DNA of 64,000 bases from UBA3478 sp049596955 (GCA_049596955.1 JBMYMD010000005.1:1-64000), one strand, 5' to 3'; shown: positions 34,774 to 43,266, counted from the stretch's first letter. Program-made: numbers and translations. The notes: a model not told the origin generated them from the sequence alone.

Positions 34774-34938
34774 TTAATTGTTTTGAATTGCTGCAATTAA
34801 ATCTGCTTTTTTCATGGCAGAAATTCCAGTGACTCCTTTTTCTTTAGCAACTGCTTTCAATTCAGCCACAGTCATAGCGCTATAATCCACTGCTTCTGCT
34901 TTTGGAGTTGCTGCTTTTTTTGCTGGCTTTTTAGCTGT
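34774..34938 (-). pseudogene. rplU: Displaced C-terminal extension of rplU (frame -1)
   Basis: In the frame one base behind rplU, an open stretch of 54 codons runs from ACA 34938 to TAA 34776-34774. It begins TAKKPAKKAATPKAEA and continues with VDYSAMTVAELKAVAKEKG and a final DLIAAIQNN. This is the lysine/alanine linker and small helical SAP/Rho-N-like domain that flavobacterial L21 proteins usually carry. It has no start of its own. Restoring one base near 34938 would fuse it to L21 and give about 176 residues. Confidence 0.8.
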
Positions 34939-35303
34939 TTCTGTGCGGGTTTACTTTCAGCTACTTTGGCTTTAGCTTTTGGCTTATTCCCTGAAGCAGA
35001 AATACTTTCAATTACGATTTCTGAAAAGTACTGTCTGTGACCGTTTTTGGTTTTGTAACCCTTTCTTCTTTTCTTTTTAAAGACAATTACCTTATCGCCT
35101 TTAAGGTGCTGTAAGATCTTTGCTTGAACAGCCGCACCTTCTATGACTGGGGCGCCAACAGTTACTTTGCCTTCGTCTTCAATGAGAAATACTTTGTCAA
35201 AAGTCACCTTTTTTCCTTCGTCCTCACTCAAACGATGCACAAAAACTTTTTGGTCTTTTGCAACTTTAAATTGCTGCCCTGCCATCTCTACAATTGCGTA
35301 CAT
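34872..35303 (-). CDS. rplU: 50S ribosomal protein L21 (core intact, extension frameshifted)
   Basis: The bL21 core is complete: residues 1-103 start MYAIVEMAGQQFKVAKDQ and include KGDKVIVFKKKRRKGYKTKNGHRQ (in parts) near 68-91. From about residue 122 the encoded tail becomes Gln/Lys-rich and ends QWIIAL, unlike L21, because the frame has slipped by one base relative to the extension. The overlap contains A AAA AAG (34920-34914), a classical -1 slip site, within seven consecutive A. The core alone should assemble into ribosomes. A sequencing error cannot be excluded. Confidence 0.9.
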   Translation of the reverse strand: MYAIVEMAGQQFKVAKDQKVFVHRLSEDEGKKVTFDKVFLIEDEGKVTVGAPVIEGAAVQAKILQHLKGDKVIVFKKKRRKGYKTKNGHRQYFSEIVIESISASGNKPKAKAKVAESKPAQKQLKSQQKKQQLQKQKQWIIAL

Positions 35304-35333
35304 ACGTTAATTTACTTTTAATTTAAGCGGGTG

Positions 35334-35365
35334 CAAATATAATCAGAAATTTGAAATAATTTCAA
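35334..35365 (-). promoter_or_regulatory. Promoter of rplU-rpmA
   Basis: TATATTTG (35341-35334, minus strand) matches the -7 consensus exactly and lies about 30 nt before the rplU ATG. A TTG (35365-35363) sits 21 nt upstream of it. Confidence 0.6.
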
Positions 35366-35447
35366 TTCTTCCGTGATTTCTACTCCTTTCTTATCTGTAT
35401 CTTTACGTTATTAATTTCTGATACTCATAAATTTTAAAAAACATTAG

Positions 35448-36776
35448 ATGAAATTTACTAAACTTAATACTTTTAGTATTGTAACAACATTGCTGTTCAT
35501 AAGTGCTAATGCACAACAGGTGTCTTACGAAGAATACGATTTAGACAACGGATTACACGTGATTTTACACAGAGATAATAGCGCTCCTATCGCAGTTACC
35601 TCGGTGATGTACCACGTAGGATCAAAAGATGAAAATCCCGATAAAACAGGCTTTGCACATTTCTTTGAACATTTATTGTTTGAGGGAACTGAAAATATTG
35701 AGCGTGGTGACTTTTTTAAAATTGTTTCTTCGAACGGGGGTGACAACAATGCCAATACAACGCAGGACAGAACCTATTACTACGAATTATTTCCTTCGAA
35801 TAATTTAGAACTAGGTCTATGGCTTGAAAGTGAGCGTTTATTGCATCCGGTCATCAATCAAATTGGTGTAGATACCCAAAAAGAGGTCGTTCAAGAGGAA
35901 CGTCGTTTGAGGGTGGACAATTCTCCATACGGACAGCTCGTGGAACAAATGTTTAAAAACCTTTTTACCAAACATCCATATAACTGGTCAGTGATCGGTT
36001 CACTAGACCATTTAGCTTCGGCTACTCTAGAGGATTTTAAAGCCTTCAAAGAGATTTATTACGTGCCAAACAATGCAACACTTGTAGTGGCTGGTGATTT
36101 CGAAACAGCCAAAACAAAAGCCTTAATTGAATCTTATTTTGGACCCATCCCAAGAGGAAAGGAAATCGTCAAAAAAACATATGAAGAAGATCCTATTACT
36201 TCAACCATTCAAACTTCTTTTGAAGATCCAAACATTCAAATTCCTCTGATACTTTTAGGGTACAGAACTCCTGGTCAAGCGACCCGTGATGCATATGCAT
36301 TGAATATGATCTCAACTTATTTGAGCGATGGTCAAAGTTCTAAACTTCAAAAAAGATTAGTTGATGACAAACAAATGGCGCTTCAAATTTTTGCTTTTAA
36401 CTACGGATTAGAAGATTACGGCGCCTATCTCTTAGGAGGACTTCCATTAGGTGAGAACAGTATGGACGACTTGATCGTAGAAATCGACGATGAAATTGAG
36501 AAGTTAAAAACAGATTTGATAAGCGAAAACGACTATCAGAAACTACTCAACAAATTCGAAAACGATTTTGTCAGTTCTAATAGCTCTGTTCAAGGTATTG
36601 CCAATTCACTTGCGCGATATAACGTCTTGTACGGAGATACAGACCTGATCAATACTCAATTAGAAATTATCCGAGGCATTAGCAGAGAAGATATCAGAGC
36701 TGTAGCTCGAAAATACCTCAATGCTGAAAGTCGAGTTGAATTAAAATACATTCCTAAACAAAACACTGAAGAATAG
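35448..36776 (+). CDS. M16 zinc peptidase, catalytic subunit type
   Basis: A 442-residue periplasmic M16 peptidase with a signal peptide ending near SANAQQ (about residue 23). The inverted zinc motif HFFEH lies at about 68-72, and the downstream glutamate ligand is in KEVVQEERRLR near 144-154. Domains 1 and 2 of the mitochondrial-processing-peptidase fold are present. It is followed after 2 nt by a paralogue lacking the zinc site, the arrangement of heterodimeric M16B enzymes. Substrate probably peptides in the periplasm. Confidence 0.92.
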   Translation: MKFTKLNTFSIVTTLLFISANAQQVSYEEYDLDNGLHVILHRDNSAPIAVTSVMYHVGSKDENPDKTGFAHFFEHLLFEGTENIERGDFFKIVSSNGGDNNANTTQDRTYYYELFPSNNLELGLWLESERLLHPVINQIGVDTQKEVVQEERRLRVDNSPYGQLVEQMFKNLFTKHPYNWSVIGSLDHLASATLEDFKAFKEIYYVPNNATLVVAGDFETAKTKALIESYFGPIPRGKEIVKKTYEEDPITSTIQTSFEDPNIQIPLILLGYRTPGQATRDAYALNMISTYLSDGQSSKLQKRLVDDKQMALQIFAFNYGLEDYGAYLLGGLPLGENSMDDLIVEIDDEIEKLKTDLISENDYQKLLNKFENDFVSSNSSVQGIANSLARYNVLYGDTDLINTQLEIIRGISREDIRAVARKYLNAESRVELKYIPKQNTEE

Positions 36777-36778
36777 AC

Positions 36779-38830
36779 ATGAAGAATTTAATCCTTATAC
36801 TGAGTATTTTCGGATTTTGGGTGAGTGCCCAAGCTCAAATCGAAATAGACAGATCAAAACAACCTGAACCGGGACCAGTTCCAACAATTAACTTAAAAGA
36901 GGCTAACCGCTATGACCTTAAAAATGGCATCAAGCTTTTAATTGTAGAAGACCATAAGTTACCTAGAGTTTCTATTCAATTAGCCATTGACAATGCCCCG
37001 TATTCTGAAGGAGAAAAGGCAGGTGTAGGTTCACTGTTATCTTCACTCCTTGGAAAAGGCTCAAAAAACATATCAAAAGATGAGTTCAATGAAGAAATTG
37101 ACTTTTTAGGAGCTCGCTTAAACTTTGGCTCTGAAGGTGGATTCGCAAGTACATTGTCAAAATATTTTCCAAGAATTCTCGAATTGATGGCCGAAGCAGC
37201 CCTTCAGCCTAATTTCACCCAAGAAGAGTTTGACAAGGAAAAAAATATCATTCTCGCTGATTTAGAATCCAGAGAAAAAGACGTATCGGCTATTGCTAGC
37301 CTAGTTCAAGGAGCTTTGGCTTATGGAAAAGACCATCCTTATGGTGAATTCATCACAGAAGAAAGCATCAATAGAATTAGTCTCGAAGATGTTAAAAACG
37401 CATATGCCCAAAATTTTAATCCGTCTAACGCCTATATAGTAGTTATAGGGGACGTCAATACCAAAGATGTTGTTAAGATGGTAAAAAAGAATTTCAAATC
37501 TTGGAAATCTTCATCGGTTTCAAAAAGACCTTTTGAAATACCAACGGATGTTGCCCAAACAGAAATTAACTTCGTAGACATGCCCAATGCAGTTCAATCT
37601 GAGGTAATGGTGCAAAATATCATTGACCTCAAAATGAAAGATGCAGACTATCTACCCGCACTTTTAACCAACCAAATTCTTGGAGGAGGTGCTGAGGGCA
37701 GATTATTTCTAAACCTTAGAGAAGATAAAGGTTATACCTATGGATCTTACTCCAATATAAGCAATGACAAGTACAGCCCTGTTCGATTTAGAGCCTTTGC
37801 CCAGGTTAGAAATGCCGTTACTGATAGTTCTGTGGTTCAAATCCTTAAGGAAATGAAAAACATAACTACAGATTTAGTGACTGACGAAGAACTGGCAAGT
37901 GCAAAAGCCAAATACAAGGGAAGGTTCATTCGTTCTTTAGAAAGCCCAAATACAGTTGCAGGGTTTGCTATAAACACCATAAGTGAAGACCTTAGCGATG
38001 ATTTTTATCAAAACTATCTCAAGTCCATTGATGAAATCACCAAAGAAGATGTTTTAGCTACAGCAAAAAAATATTTTAAAACTGATAATGCCCGAGTAGT
38101 CGTTGTGGGCAAGGGTAGTGAAGTTTTAGAAAATTTAGAAAAAGTGAATTTTCAGGGGAGAACACTTCAAGTAAATTACTTTGATATTGAAGCTAATCCA
38201 ACCACTAAACCCGAGTACAAAAAAGAACTTCCTGCAGGCCTAACCGCTAAAAAAGTACTCAACGCCTATATAGATGCGATAGGAGGGTTAGAGGCTGTTT
38301 CAGCAGTTAATGCCTATGAAATTCAAGCTGTAGCCGAAGTTCAAGGCATGCAACTCGAATTAAAATTGAATAAAGCTGGAGAAGGTCAATTTACGCAAGA
38401 ACTCAGCATGATGGGATCGACAATGCAAAAAGCGGTGATTGATGGAAACACAGGATATCAGCTCTCCCAAGGTCAAAGAAAAGACCTCAATGAAGAAGAA
38501 TTAAAAGAAGCACTTGAGGAATCTGCATTTGTTAAAGAGCTACTGTGGCTGAATAAAGAAGAAATTGGTTTAAATGGCATTGAAAATGTCAATGGAGTAG
38601 ATGCATATGCCCTTCAAATATCTGAAAAGCGTAAAGCCTTTTACGCTGTGGAAACCGGACTTAAATTACAAGAAACAGTAAGCGTAGAAATGCAAGGGCA
38701 AAGTTTTGAACAAAATACGATGTACGACGATTATAGACCTGTTTCAGGAGTTTTATATCCCTACAAACTCTCTCAGAGTTTAGGTCCTCAATTAATTGAT
38801 TTTATTGTAGAGAAAGCAGTAATAAAATAA
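36779..38830 (+). CDS. M16 peptidase-like subunit without the zinc motif, with C-terminal extension
   Basis: A 683-residue protein with a signal peptide (to about AQAQ, residue 20). The M16 fold is clear, but where the active subunit has HFFEH this one has GSLLSSLLGKG near 82-92, so it cannot bind zinc. It keeps the DKGYTYGSYS region near 320, which contributes Arg/Tyr to the partner's active site in M16B heterodimers. Residues from about 490 to 683 form an extra beta-rich domain (for example MQLELKLNKAGEGQFTQE), resembling outer-membrane lipoprotein-type folds. It should pair with the upstream gene product. Confidence 0.85.
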   Translation: MKNLILILSIFGFWVSAQAQIEIDRSKQPEPGPVPTINLKEANRYDLKNGIKLLIVEDHKLPRVSIQLAIDNAPYSEGEKAGVGSLLSSLLGKGSKNISKDEFNEEIDFLGARLNFGSEGGFASTLSKYFPRILELMAEAALQPNFTQEEFDKEKNIILADLESREKDVSAIASLVQGALAYGKDHPYGEFITEESINRISLEDVKNAYAQNFNPSNAYIVVIGDVNTKDVVKMVKKNFKSWKSSSVSKRPFEIPTDVAQTEINFVDMPNAVQSEVMVQNIIDLKMKDADYLPALLTNQILGGGAEGRLFLNLREDKGYTYGSYSNISNDKYSPVRFRAFAQVRNAVTDSSVVQILKEMKNITTDLVTDEELASAKAKYKGRFIRSLESPNTVAGFAINTISEDLSDDFYQNYLKSIDEITKEDVLATAKKYFKTDNARVVVVGKGSEVLENLEKVNFQGRTLQVNYFDIEANPTTKPEYKKELPAGLTAKKVLNAYIDAIGGLEAVSAVNAYEIQAVAEVQGMQLELKLNKAGEGQFTQELSMMGSTMQKAVIDGNTGYQLSQGQRKDLNEEELKEALEESAFVKELLWLNKEEIGLNGIENVNGVDAYALQISEKRKAFYAVETGLKLQETVSVEMQGQSFEQNTMYDDYRPVSGVLYPYKLSQSLGPQLIDFIVEKAVIK

Positions 38831-38835
38831 ACATC

Positions 38836-38862
38836 AAAGGCGCCCTTGAAGGGCGCCTTTTA
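38836..38862 (+). terminator. Terminator after the M16 pair
   Basis: AAAGGCGCCC and GGGCGCCTTT form a perfect 10-bp stem with loop TTGAA, followed by TTTT. It lies 6 nt after the stop of the second M16 gene. Confidence 0.8.
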
Positions 38863-38876
38863 CAATCACTCAAAAA

Positions 38877-39296
38877 ATGAAGAAAACTACGATCCTCTTC
38901 TCAATAATTCTTTGTGTAAGTGCCTGTAACTTTCAAGTTAACAATGACAAAACTTCAGAAGATTCGGAGAAAGTGAGCATGAGTGTTGTGCTTGACATAC
39001 ACGATGAGGTTATGCCAAAAATGAGTACTATTGCCAAATTGAGTGCGGAACTCAAGCCCCTTATCAACGAAGATAGTTTGGCTAAGGAAAAATTTGATAA
39101 TCTAGTTCATGCCCATGAAGAAATGATGAATTGGATGCAGGCATTTGGCACAAAATTCAATTCAGATGAAATTATGAATGGTGCAGAATTGAGTGAGGAA
39201 AAAAGAGAAATTCTCGCACAAGAAAAAATAGCAATTACTGAGGTTAAAGAAGCCATGCTCTCTGCAATTTCAGATGCAGAAGATTATTTAAAATAG
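38877..39296 (+). CDS. Small helical lipoprotein
   Basis: A 139-residue lipoprotein with lipobox ending at Cys17 (SIILCVSAC). The mature part is mostly helical, with runs of DEVMPKMSTIAKLSAELK and NLVHAHEEMMNWMQAF. Similar flavobacterial lipoproteins are often annotated as viral A-type inclusion proteins, which has no functional meaning. Its function is unknown. It follows the M16 terminator and converges on gldD. Confidence 0.65.
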   Translation: MKKTTILFSIILCVSACNFQVNNDKTSEDSEKVSMSVVLDIHDEVMPKMSTIAKLSAELKPLINEDSLAKEKFDNLVHAHEEMMNWMQAFGTKFNSDEIMNGAELSEEKREILAQEKIAITEVKEAMLSAISDAEDYLK

Positions 39297-39299
39297 GTG

Positions 39300-39854
39300 T
39301 TATTCGATCCAGCGTAAGCTCTCCATAAGAACACGAATGTCATTTTGGATATATACTGCTGAAGGATAAATTGAATCATAATTCGGTTTTGCCCTAAAAT
39401 ATAGCGACCCTGTTAAGAAATGCTGAACACTGTCTGTCAGATAAAATTGGGCTTGAGAAGCGGCATCTCCGATAACCTCGTAGTACATACCGTATACAGT
39501 ATTTAAAGGATCAATATAAGGTTGCTCCACAATATTATCCGCTTTAATCATATGTTCTCTTGATAGTTTTTGCGCATCGTTCAAAAGAGATTCAATATTG
39601 CCATTTACAGGCTTATAAGTCATATACAAATCGCCTTTGATACTAGGATATTCAATTTTGAGTTGACAATTTCTTCCAACCTTTAAATCAGAAAATTTAT
39701 TTTGATCAAATGAGAATGAACAATCATTTGGAGTAATTTCAGCGTAGACCGCTTTTGGAACATCAATTCTTATCTCGGCACGAGGCTTTGGCGTGCTTTG
39801 GTTCTGACAAGCAATGAACATCAGAGCCGAAAGAAAAAGGAGGCTAATTCTCAT
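39300..39854 (-). CDS. gldD: Gliding motility lipoprotein GldD
   Basis: A 184-residue lipoprotein with lipobox ending at Cys16 (LMFIAC). The mature domain has the GldD features DCSFSFDQNKFSDL near 43-56, GDLYMTYKPV near 74-83 and YGMYYEVIGDAASQAQFYLTDS near 120-141. GldD is essential for gliding and for the type IX secretion machinery in Flavobacterium johnsoniae. It overlaps gldE by 11 nt at the end of mutY-ssb-gldE-gldD. Confidence 0.93.
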   Translation of the reverse strand: MRISLLFLSALMFIACQNQSTPKPRAEIRIDVPKAVYAEITPNDCSFSFDQNKFSDLKVGRNCQLKIEYPSIKGDLYMTYKPVNGNIESLLNDAQKLSREHMIKADNIVEQPYIDPLNTVYGMYYEVIGDAASQAQFYLTDSVQHFLTGSLYFRAKPNYDSIYPSAVYIQNDIRVLMESLRWIE

Positions 39855-41118
39855 TGGGTAAAGTTACTTTTATTTGCTTTAGCCTTCTATTGTCTAGACT
39901 CTCTACAACAAATTTGTAATTGTAAAAACGAATGGTCTCTCCTCTTTTGGGAAAACCTTGTGCTATTTCTAATACAAAGCCTGCAATCGTCTCTGATTCT
40001 CCTTTAGAAGATTCAAATAAAGAATAATCTTCTATGTGCGTGACACGATAAAAATCCTTTAGATTGGTTTTTCCTTCAAAAACATAATTAAGGTGATCTA
40101 TCTTAGAATAAATCAAATCATCATCATCAAATTCATCGCTTATGTCACCAACAATTTCTTCAATTATATCTTCTAGAGTTACGATTCCTGATGTACCTCC
40201 ATATTCGTCAACCACAACGGCTAAATGTTTCTTTTGTTCTTGAAAATCAACCAACAAATCATCGAGCTTTTTGTTTTCGGGAACGAAGTAAGGTTCTCGA
40301 AGTAACTGAACCCAATTGTAATCCTTTTCATTTAAATAGGGCAACAGATCTTTAACGTACAATACGCCAATCACTGTGTCGATATGCTCTTCATAAACCG
40401 GAATTCGAGAATATCCGTTGTTCTGAATTTCCTTTAATAATTCTTGATAAGAGAGTTCGTTGCTAATAGCGAAAATATCAATCCTTGGGCGCATGACCTG
40501 TTTAGTATCGGTGTTTCCAAAAGTCACAATACCTTCTAAGATTTTTTTCTCCTCTTTAGTGGTGTCTTTTTCAGATGCCAGTTCGAGAGCGTGTGTCAAG
40601 TGATTGACACTGATATTTGACTTGCGCTTAGCCAGGCGTTCTTCTAAGAACTCCATTATTTTTTGCATAGGTGTAGAGACGAAACCGAAAAGCACATCTA
40701 AAACTAGTAAAGGTCTACTCATGAATATAGAAAAGCTAGCACGGTTTCTATTGGCGTATATTTTTGGTAATATCTCCCCAAATAATAGGATTAAAATTGT
40801 GGCAATGGCAATATCTAGCAAAGTTCTTACTTTGATAATTCCGAAGAGTTCTGCCGTATTACCTTCAAACCATATGGAACCCAATTCAGCAAAAAGCAAA
40901 ACCACGGCAATATTTATGGCATTGTTGGCAATTAAAATAGTGGCCAAGAGTTTTTTAGGCTTGTCTAATAGCCTAGAAATACGTTTACCTGCAAATTCAG
41001 AAGTGTCGGTAATTTCTTCAACCGCTGTTTTACTTAAACCAAATAGCGCTACTTCAGCACCTGAAATAAGGGCTGACGCCATGAGCAATACCATCAAAAC
41101 TAAAATTTGGATCAACAT
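39844..41118 (-). CDS. gldE: Gliding motility-associated protein GldE (CorC/HlyC type)
   Basis: A 424-residue inner-membrane protein. A DUF21 (CNNM) membrane domain with helices at about 4-24, 59-80 and 95-115 precedes two CBS domains (near 205-320, with RPRIDIFAIS and HLAVVVDEYGGTSG) and a CorC_HlyC FAD-like domain at the end. GldE works genetically with GldD in gliding. The family also includes metal-ion exporters. It overlaps gldD. Confidence 0.92.
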   Translation of the reverse strand: MLIQILVLMVLLMASALISGAEVALFGLSKTAVEEITDTSEFAGKRISRLLDKPKKLLATILIANNAINIAVVLLFAELGSIWFEGNTAELFGIIKVRTLLDIAIATILILLFGEILPKIYANRNRASFSIFMSRPLLVLDVLFGFVSTPMQKIMEFLEERLAKRKSNISVNHLTHALELASEKDTTKEEKKILEGIVTFGNTDTKQVMRPRIDIFAISNELSYQELLKEIQNNGYSRIPVYEEHIDTVIGVLYVKDLLPYLNEKDYNWVQLLREPYFVPENKKLDDLLVDFQEQKKHLAVVVDEYGGTSGIVTLEDIIEEIVGDISDEFDDDDLIYSKIDHLNYVFEGKTNLKDFYRVTHIEDYSLFESSKGESETIAGFVLEIAQGFPKRGETIRFYNYKFVVESLDNRRLKQIKVTLPNEN

Positions 41119-41148
41119 CTTTTAGTTGAAATCAACTGAGTTTTCATA

Positions 41149-41607
41149 TTAGAAAGGAAGATCATCTTCTTGATCCTCTACAACCATAGACTCATTCGAT
41201 GTTGAAGAACTATGTGCATTAGATTGCTGAACTGATGCATTTGGCACTGCAAAAGATCCTCCAGACTGTTCTTTAGGAGTAAGGAAAGTAAAATCAGAGG
41301 CATGGACTTCTGTAGAATAACGATTTTGCCCGTCATCTCCTGTCCATTGTCTTGTTTTTAATCGACCTTCGATATAAATTTTATCCCCTTTTTTTAAATA
41401 CTTCTCGCATATTTCCGCTGCCTTGTTTCTCATCACAACATTATGCCATTCGGTTTGGGTTACTTTTTCTCCGCTCTGTCGATTGGTGTAAGACTCGTTG
41501 GTGGCCAAGGGAAATCTTCCTATACAATTGCCCCCTTCGAAATAGTGCATTTTAACTTCGTCACCTAAATGACCGATTAACATGACTTTATTTAACGTTC
41601 CGCTCAT
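41149..41607 (-). CDS. ssb: Single-stranded DNA-binding protein
   Basis: A 152-residue OB-fold SSB. The N-terminal MSGTLNKVMLIGHLGDEVKM, the WHNVVMRNKAAEICEKYL block near 54-71 and KIYIEGRLKTRQW near 76-88 are typical. A serine-rich linker leads to the acidic tip DDLPF that docks repair and replication partners. It sits between mutY and gldE, 12 nt after mutY. Confidence 0.96.
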   Translation of the reverse strand: MSGTLNKVMLIGHLGDEVKMHYFEGGNCIGRFPLATNESYTNRQSGEKVTQTEWHNVVMRNKAAEICEKYLKKGDKIYIEGRLKTRQWTGDDGQNRYSTEVHASDFTFLTPKEQSGGSFAVPNASVQQSNAHSSSTSNESMVVEDQEDDLPF

Positions 41608-41619
41608 GAGATAAAAGTA

Positions 41620-42669
41620 CTAAATTTTAAATCGATTTATAAAATTCTCAATAAGAACTGGAACAGCATAAGACTGCAGTTCAGACCAGCGCACAGCATC
41701 TTTGTGCTTACTTAAATCGTCTTCCACTTCTAACAGGGTGAAATAAACCGTTAATTCTCGATGTGACAACTTGTGCACCACAGGTTCTTCATTCCAAACC
41801 CATTGCTTTGTCAAGGCGTAAATGTCATTTTGAGCTAGAAGTTTGGTAATGTCTTCAATGGATGGTTGCCCATCCTGTTCAATGAGCGGAAAATCGTAGA
41901 GATTTTGCCAAATACCTTTCTGAGTTCTCTTTTGCAAGACAGTTCTTTGCTGAGCATCTAATATGACGTAATAGTGTAGGGTGCGTTTTTTGATTTTTAA
42001 CTTTTTTTCTTTGACTGGAAATTCTGCAACTGCATTTTTTTGGTAAGCATAACACTTTTCATTTAAAAAACATTTTTCACAAAGTGCAGCTTTAGGCTTG
42101 CACTGCTGCGAACCAAATTCCATCATCGCTTGATTATGAGTGGAAGGTTTGCTGGGGTCGAGAAGTTCATCGGCAAGTTGTTGAAACTCTTTAATGCCCA
42201 AAGAAGAATTTATAGGGGTCTGTATTCCAAATATTCGTGCTAGAACTCGATACACATTTCCATCGACAACAGCCCTTGGCTCATCGTAACAAAAGGAAGC
42301 TATAGCCGCAGCCGTATATGGGCCAATTCCTTTGAGTCTTATAAGCCCATCGTATGACTTGGGAAATTCTCCATTCAATTCTTCAACGATGTACTTTGCA
42401 GTCTCATGCAAATTTCGAGCTCTGCTGTAATAACCTAAACCTTGCCATAATTTTAGAACCTCTTCTTCTGTTGCATTAGCCAAATCAAATACAGTGGGAT
42501 ACGTTTTAGCAAAGGCTTCAAAGTATGGTAAACCCTGTTCTACTCTTGTTTGTTGAAGTATAATTTCACTTAACCAAATAAGGTAAGGATTCTTGGTTTG
42601 CCTCCAGGGTAGACTTCTCTTATTGAATTCATACCATTGCTGTAGACCTTTACGAAATGACTCTATCAT
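41620..42669 (-). CDS. mutY: A/G-specific adenine glycosylase MutY
   Basis: Removes adenine mispaired with 8-oxoguanine. The 349-residue protein has the helix-hairpin-helix LKGIGPYTAAAIASF near 108-122, the catalytic aspartate in RAVVDGNVYRV near 129-139, four cysteines for a 4Fe-4S cluster (CKPKAALCEKCFLNEKC, about 190-206), and a C-terminal NUDIX-like domain from about 225. First gene of the mutY-ssb-gldE-gldD group. Confidence 0.96.
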   Translation of the reverse strand: MIESFRKGLQQWYEFNKRSLPWRQTKNPYLIWLSEIILQQTRVEQGLPYFEAFAKTYPTVFDLANATEEEVLKLWQGLGYYSRARNLHETAKYIVEELNGEFPKSYDGLIRLKGIGPYTAAAIASFCYDEPRAVVDGNVYRVLARIFGIQTPINSSLGIKEFQQLADELLDPSKPSTHNQAMMEFGSQQCKPKAALCEKCFLNEKCYAYQKNAVAEFPVKEKKLKIKKRTLHYYVILDAQQRTVLQKRTQKGIWQNLYDFPLIEQDGQPSIEDITKLLAQNDIYALTKQWVWNEEPVVHKLSHRELTVYFTLLEVEDDLSKHKDAVRWSELQSYAVPVLIENFINRFKI

Positions 42670-42730
42670 TAAAATTGTGCTTTATAACACTAAAATGTAG
42701 CGTTTTAGAGTTAAACAAAGTTTTAATTTA

Positions 42731-42738
42731 TATATTTG
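42731..42738 (+). promoter_or_regulatory. -7 element for hup
   Basis: TATATTTG matches the TAnnTTTG consensus exactly and lies 21 nt before the HU ATG, in the gap to divergent mutY. Confidence 0.55.
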
Positions 42739-42759
42739 CAAGCCAAAAAAACAAATAAA

Positions 42760-43050
42760 ATGACGAAAGCAGACTTAGTAAACAATATTTCAGAAAAATT
42801 AGGAATCGACAAAGGGGATGTACAAGCAACAGTAGAGTCTTTTATGGGCGAGATCAAGAATTCACTTGAGAGCGGTGACAATGTTTATCTAAGAGGTTTT
42901 GGAAGCTTTATCATTAAAACAAGAGCTGAAAAAACAGGAAGAAATATTTCTAAAAACACAACTATAAAAATACCTGCACACAATATTCCATCATTTAAGC
43001 CTGCAAAAGTTTTTGTGGAAAGTGTAAAGAGTAACGTTCAAGTAAAATAA
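42760..43050 (+). CDS. hup: HU-family DNA-binding protein
   Basis: A 96-residue HU/IHF protein from ATG 42760 (MTKADLVNNISEKLG). The dimerisation helices fill residues 1-40, LRGFGSFIIKTRAEKTGRN near 44-62 covers the beta arms, and KIPAHNIPSFKPAK near 69-82 ends with the usual arm tip. An upstream in-frame codon at 42736 would add eight residues but would overlap the -7 promoter element. HU bends and packs DNA. Confidence 0.95.
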   Translation: MTKADLVNNISEKLGIDKGDVQATVESFMGEIKNSLESGDNVYLRGFGSFIIKTRAEKTGRNISKNTTIKIPAHNIPSFKPAKVFVESVKSNVQVK

Positions 43051-43079
43051 TTTATTAATCTAACTTTAAGTGCTATACT

Positions 43080-43169
43080 ATGCCGAGTGGAAAAAAGAGA
43101 AAAAGACATAAGGTAGCTACTCACAAGCGCAAAAAGCGCAGAAGAGCTAACCGCCACAAGAAGAAATAA
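43080..43169 (+). CDS. 29-residue basic ribosomal-type protein
   Basis: ATG 43080 to TAA 43169 encodes 29 residues, of which about two thirds are Lys, Arg or His (starts MPSGKKRKRHK, ends ANRHKKK). It resembles the very short ribosomal proteins of the AURKAIP1/COX24 (bS22-like) type, conserved in flavobacteria beside rng. It falls 29 nt after hup on the same strand. It is probably ribosome-bound; this is inferred from composition and recalled conservation of this kind of ORF. Confidence 0.7.
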   Translation: MPSGKKRKRHKVATHKRKKRRRANRHKKK

Positions 43170-43184
43170 TCTTCTGTAAAACAC

Positions 43185-43220
43185 GTTCTTTGACATGATG
43201 GTTAACGTGATTTTTATCAC
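43185..43220 (+). promoter_or_regulatory. boxA-like sequence and small hairpin before rng
   Basis: GTTCTTTGACAT (43185-43196) resembles the boxA antitermination element found in bacterial rRNA leaders. It is followed by GTGAT/ATCAC with a TTTT loop (43207-43220). Both lie in the leader of the RNase G gene and could mark antitermination or autoregulation. Confidence 0.35.
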
Positions 43221-43266
43221 AATTGTTTAAATTTTGCGCGAATAGCGCATTCTAAAATATATAACA

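Noticed and set aside
34914..34920. Programmed -1 frameshift as the main explanation for rplU
   Set aside because: The -1 frame already reads like native sequence upstream of the heptamer, and no stimulatory structure is evident, so an indel is favoured.
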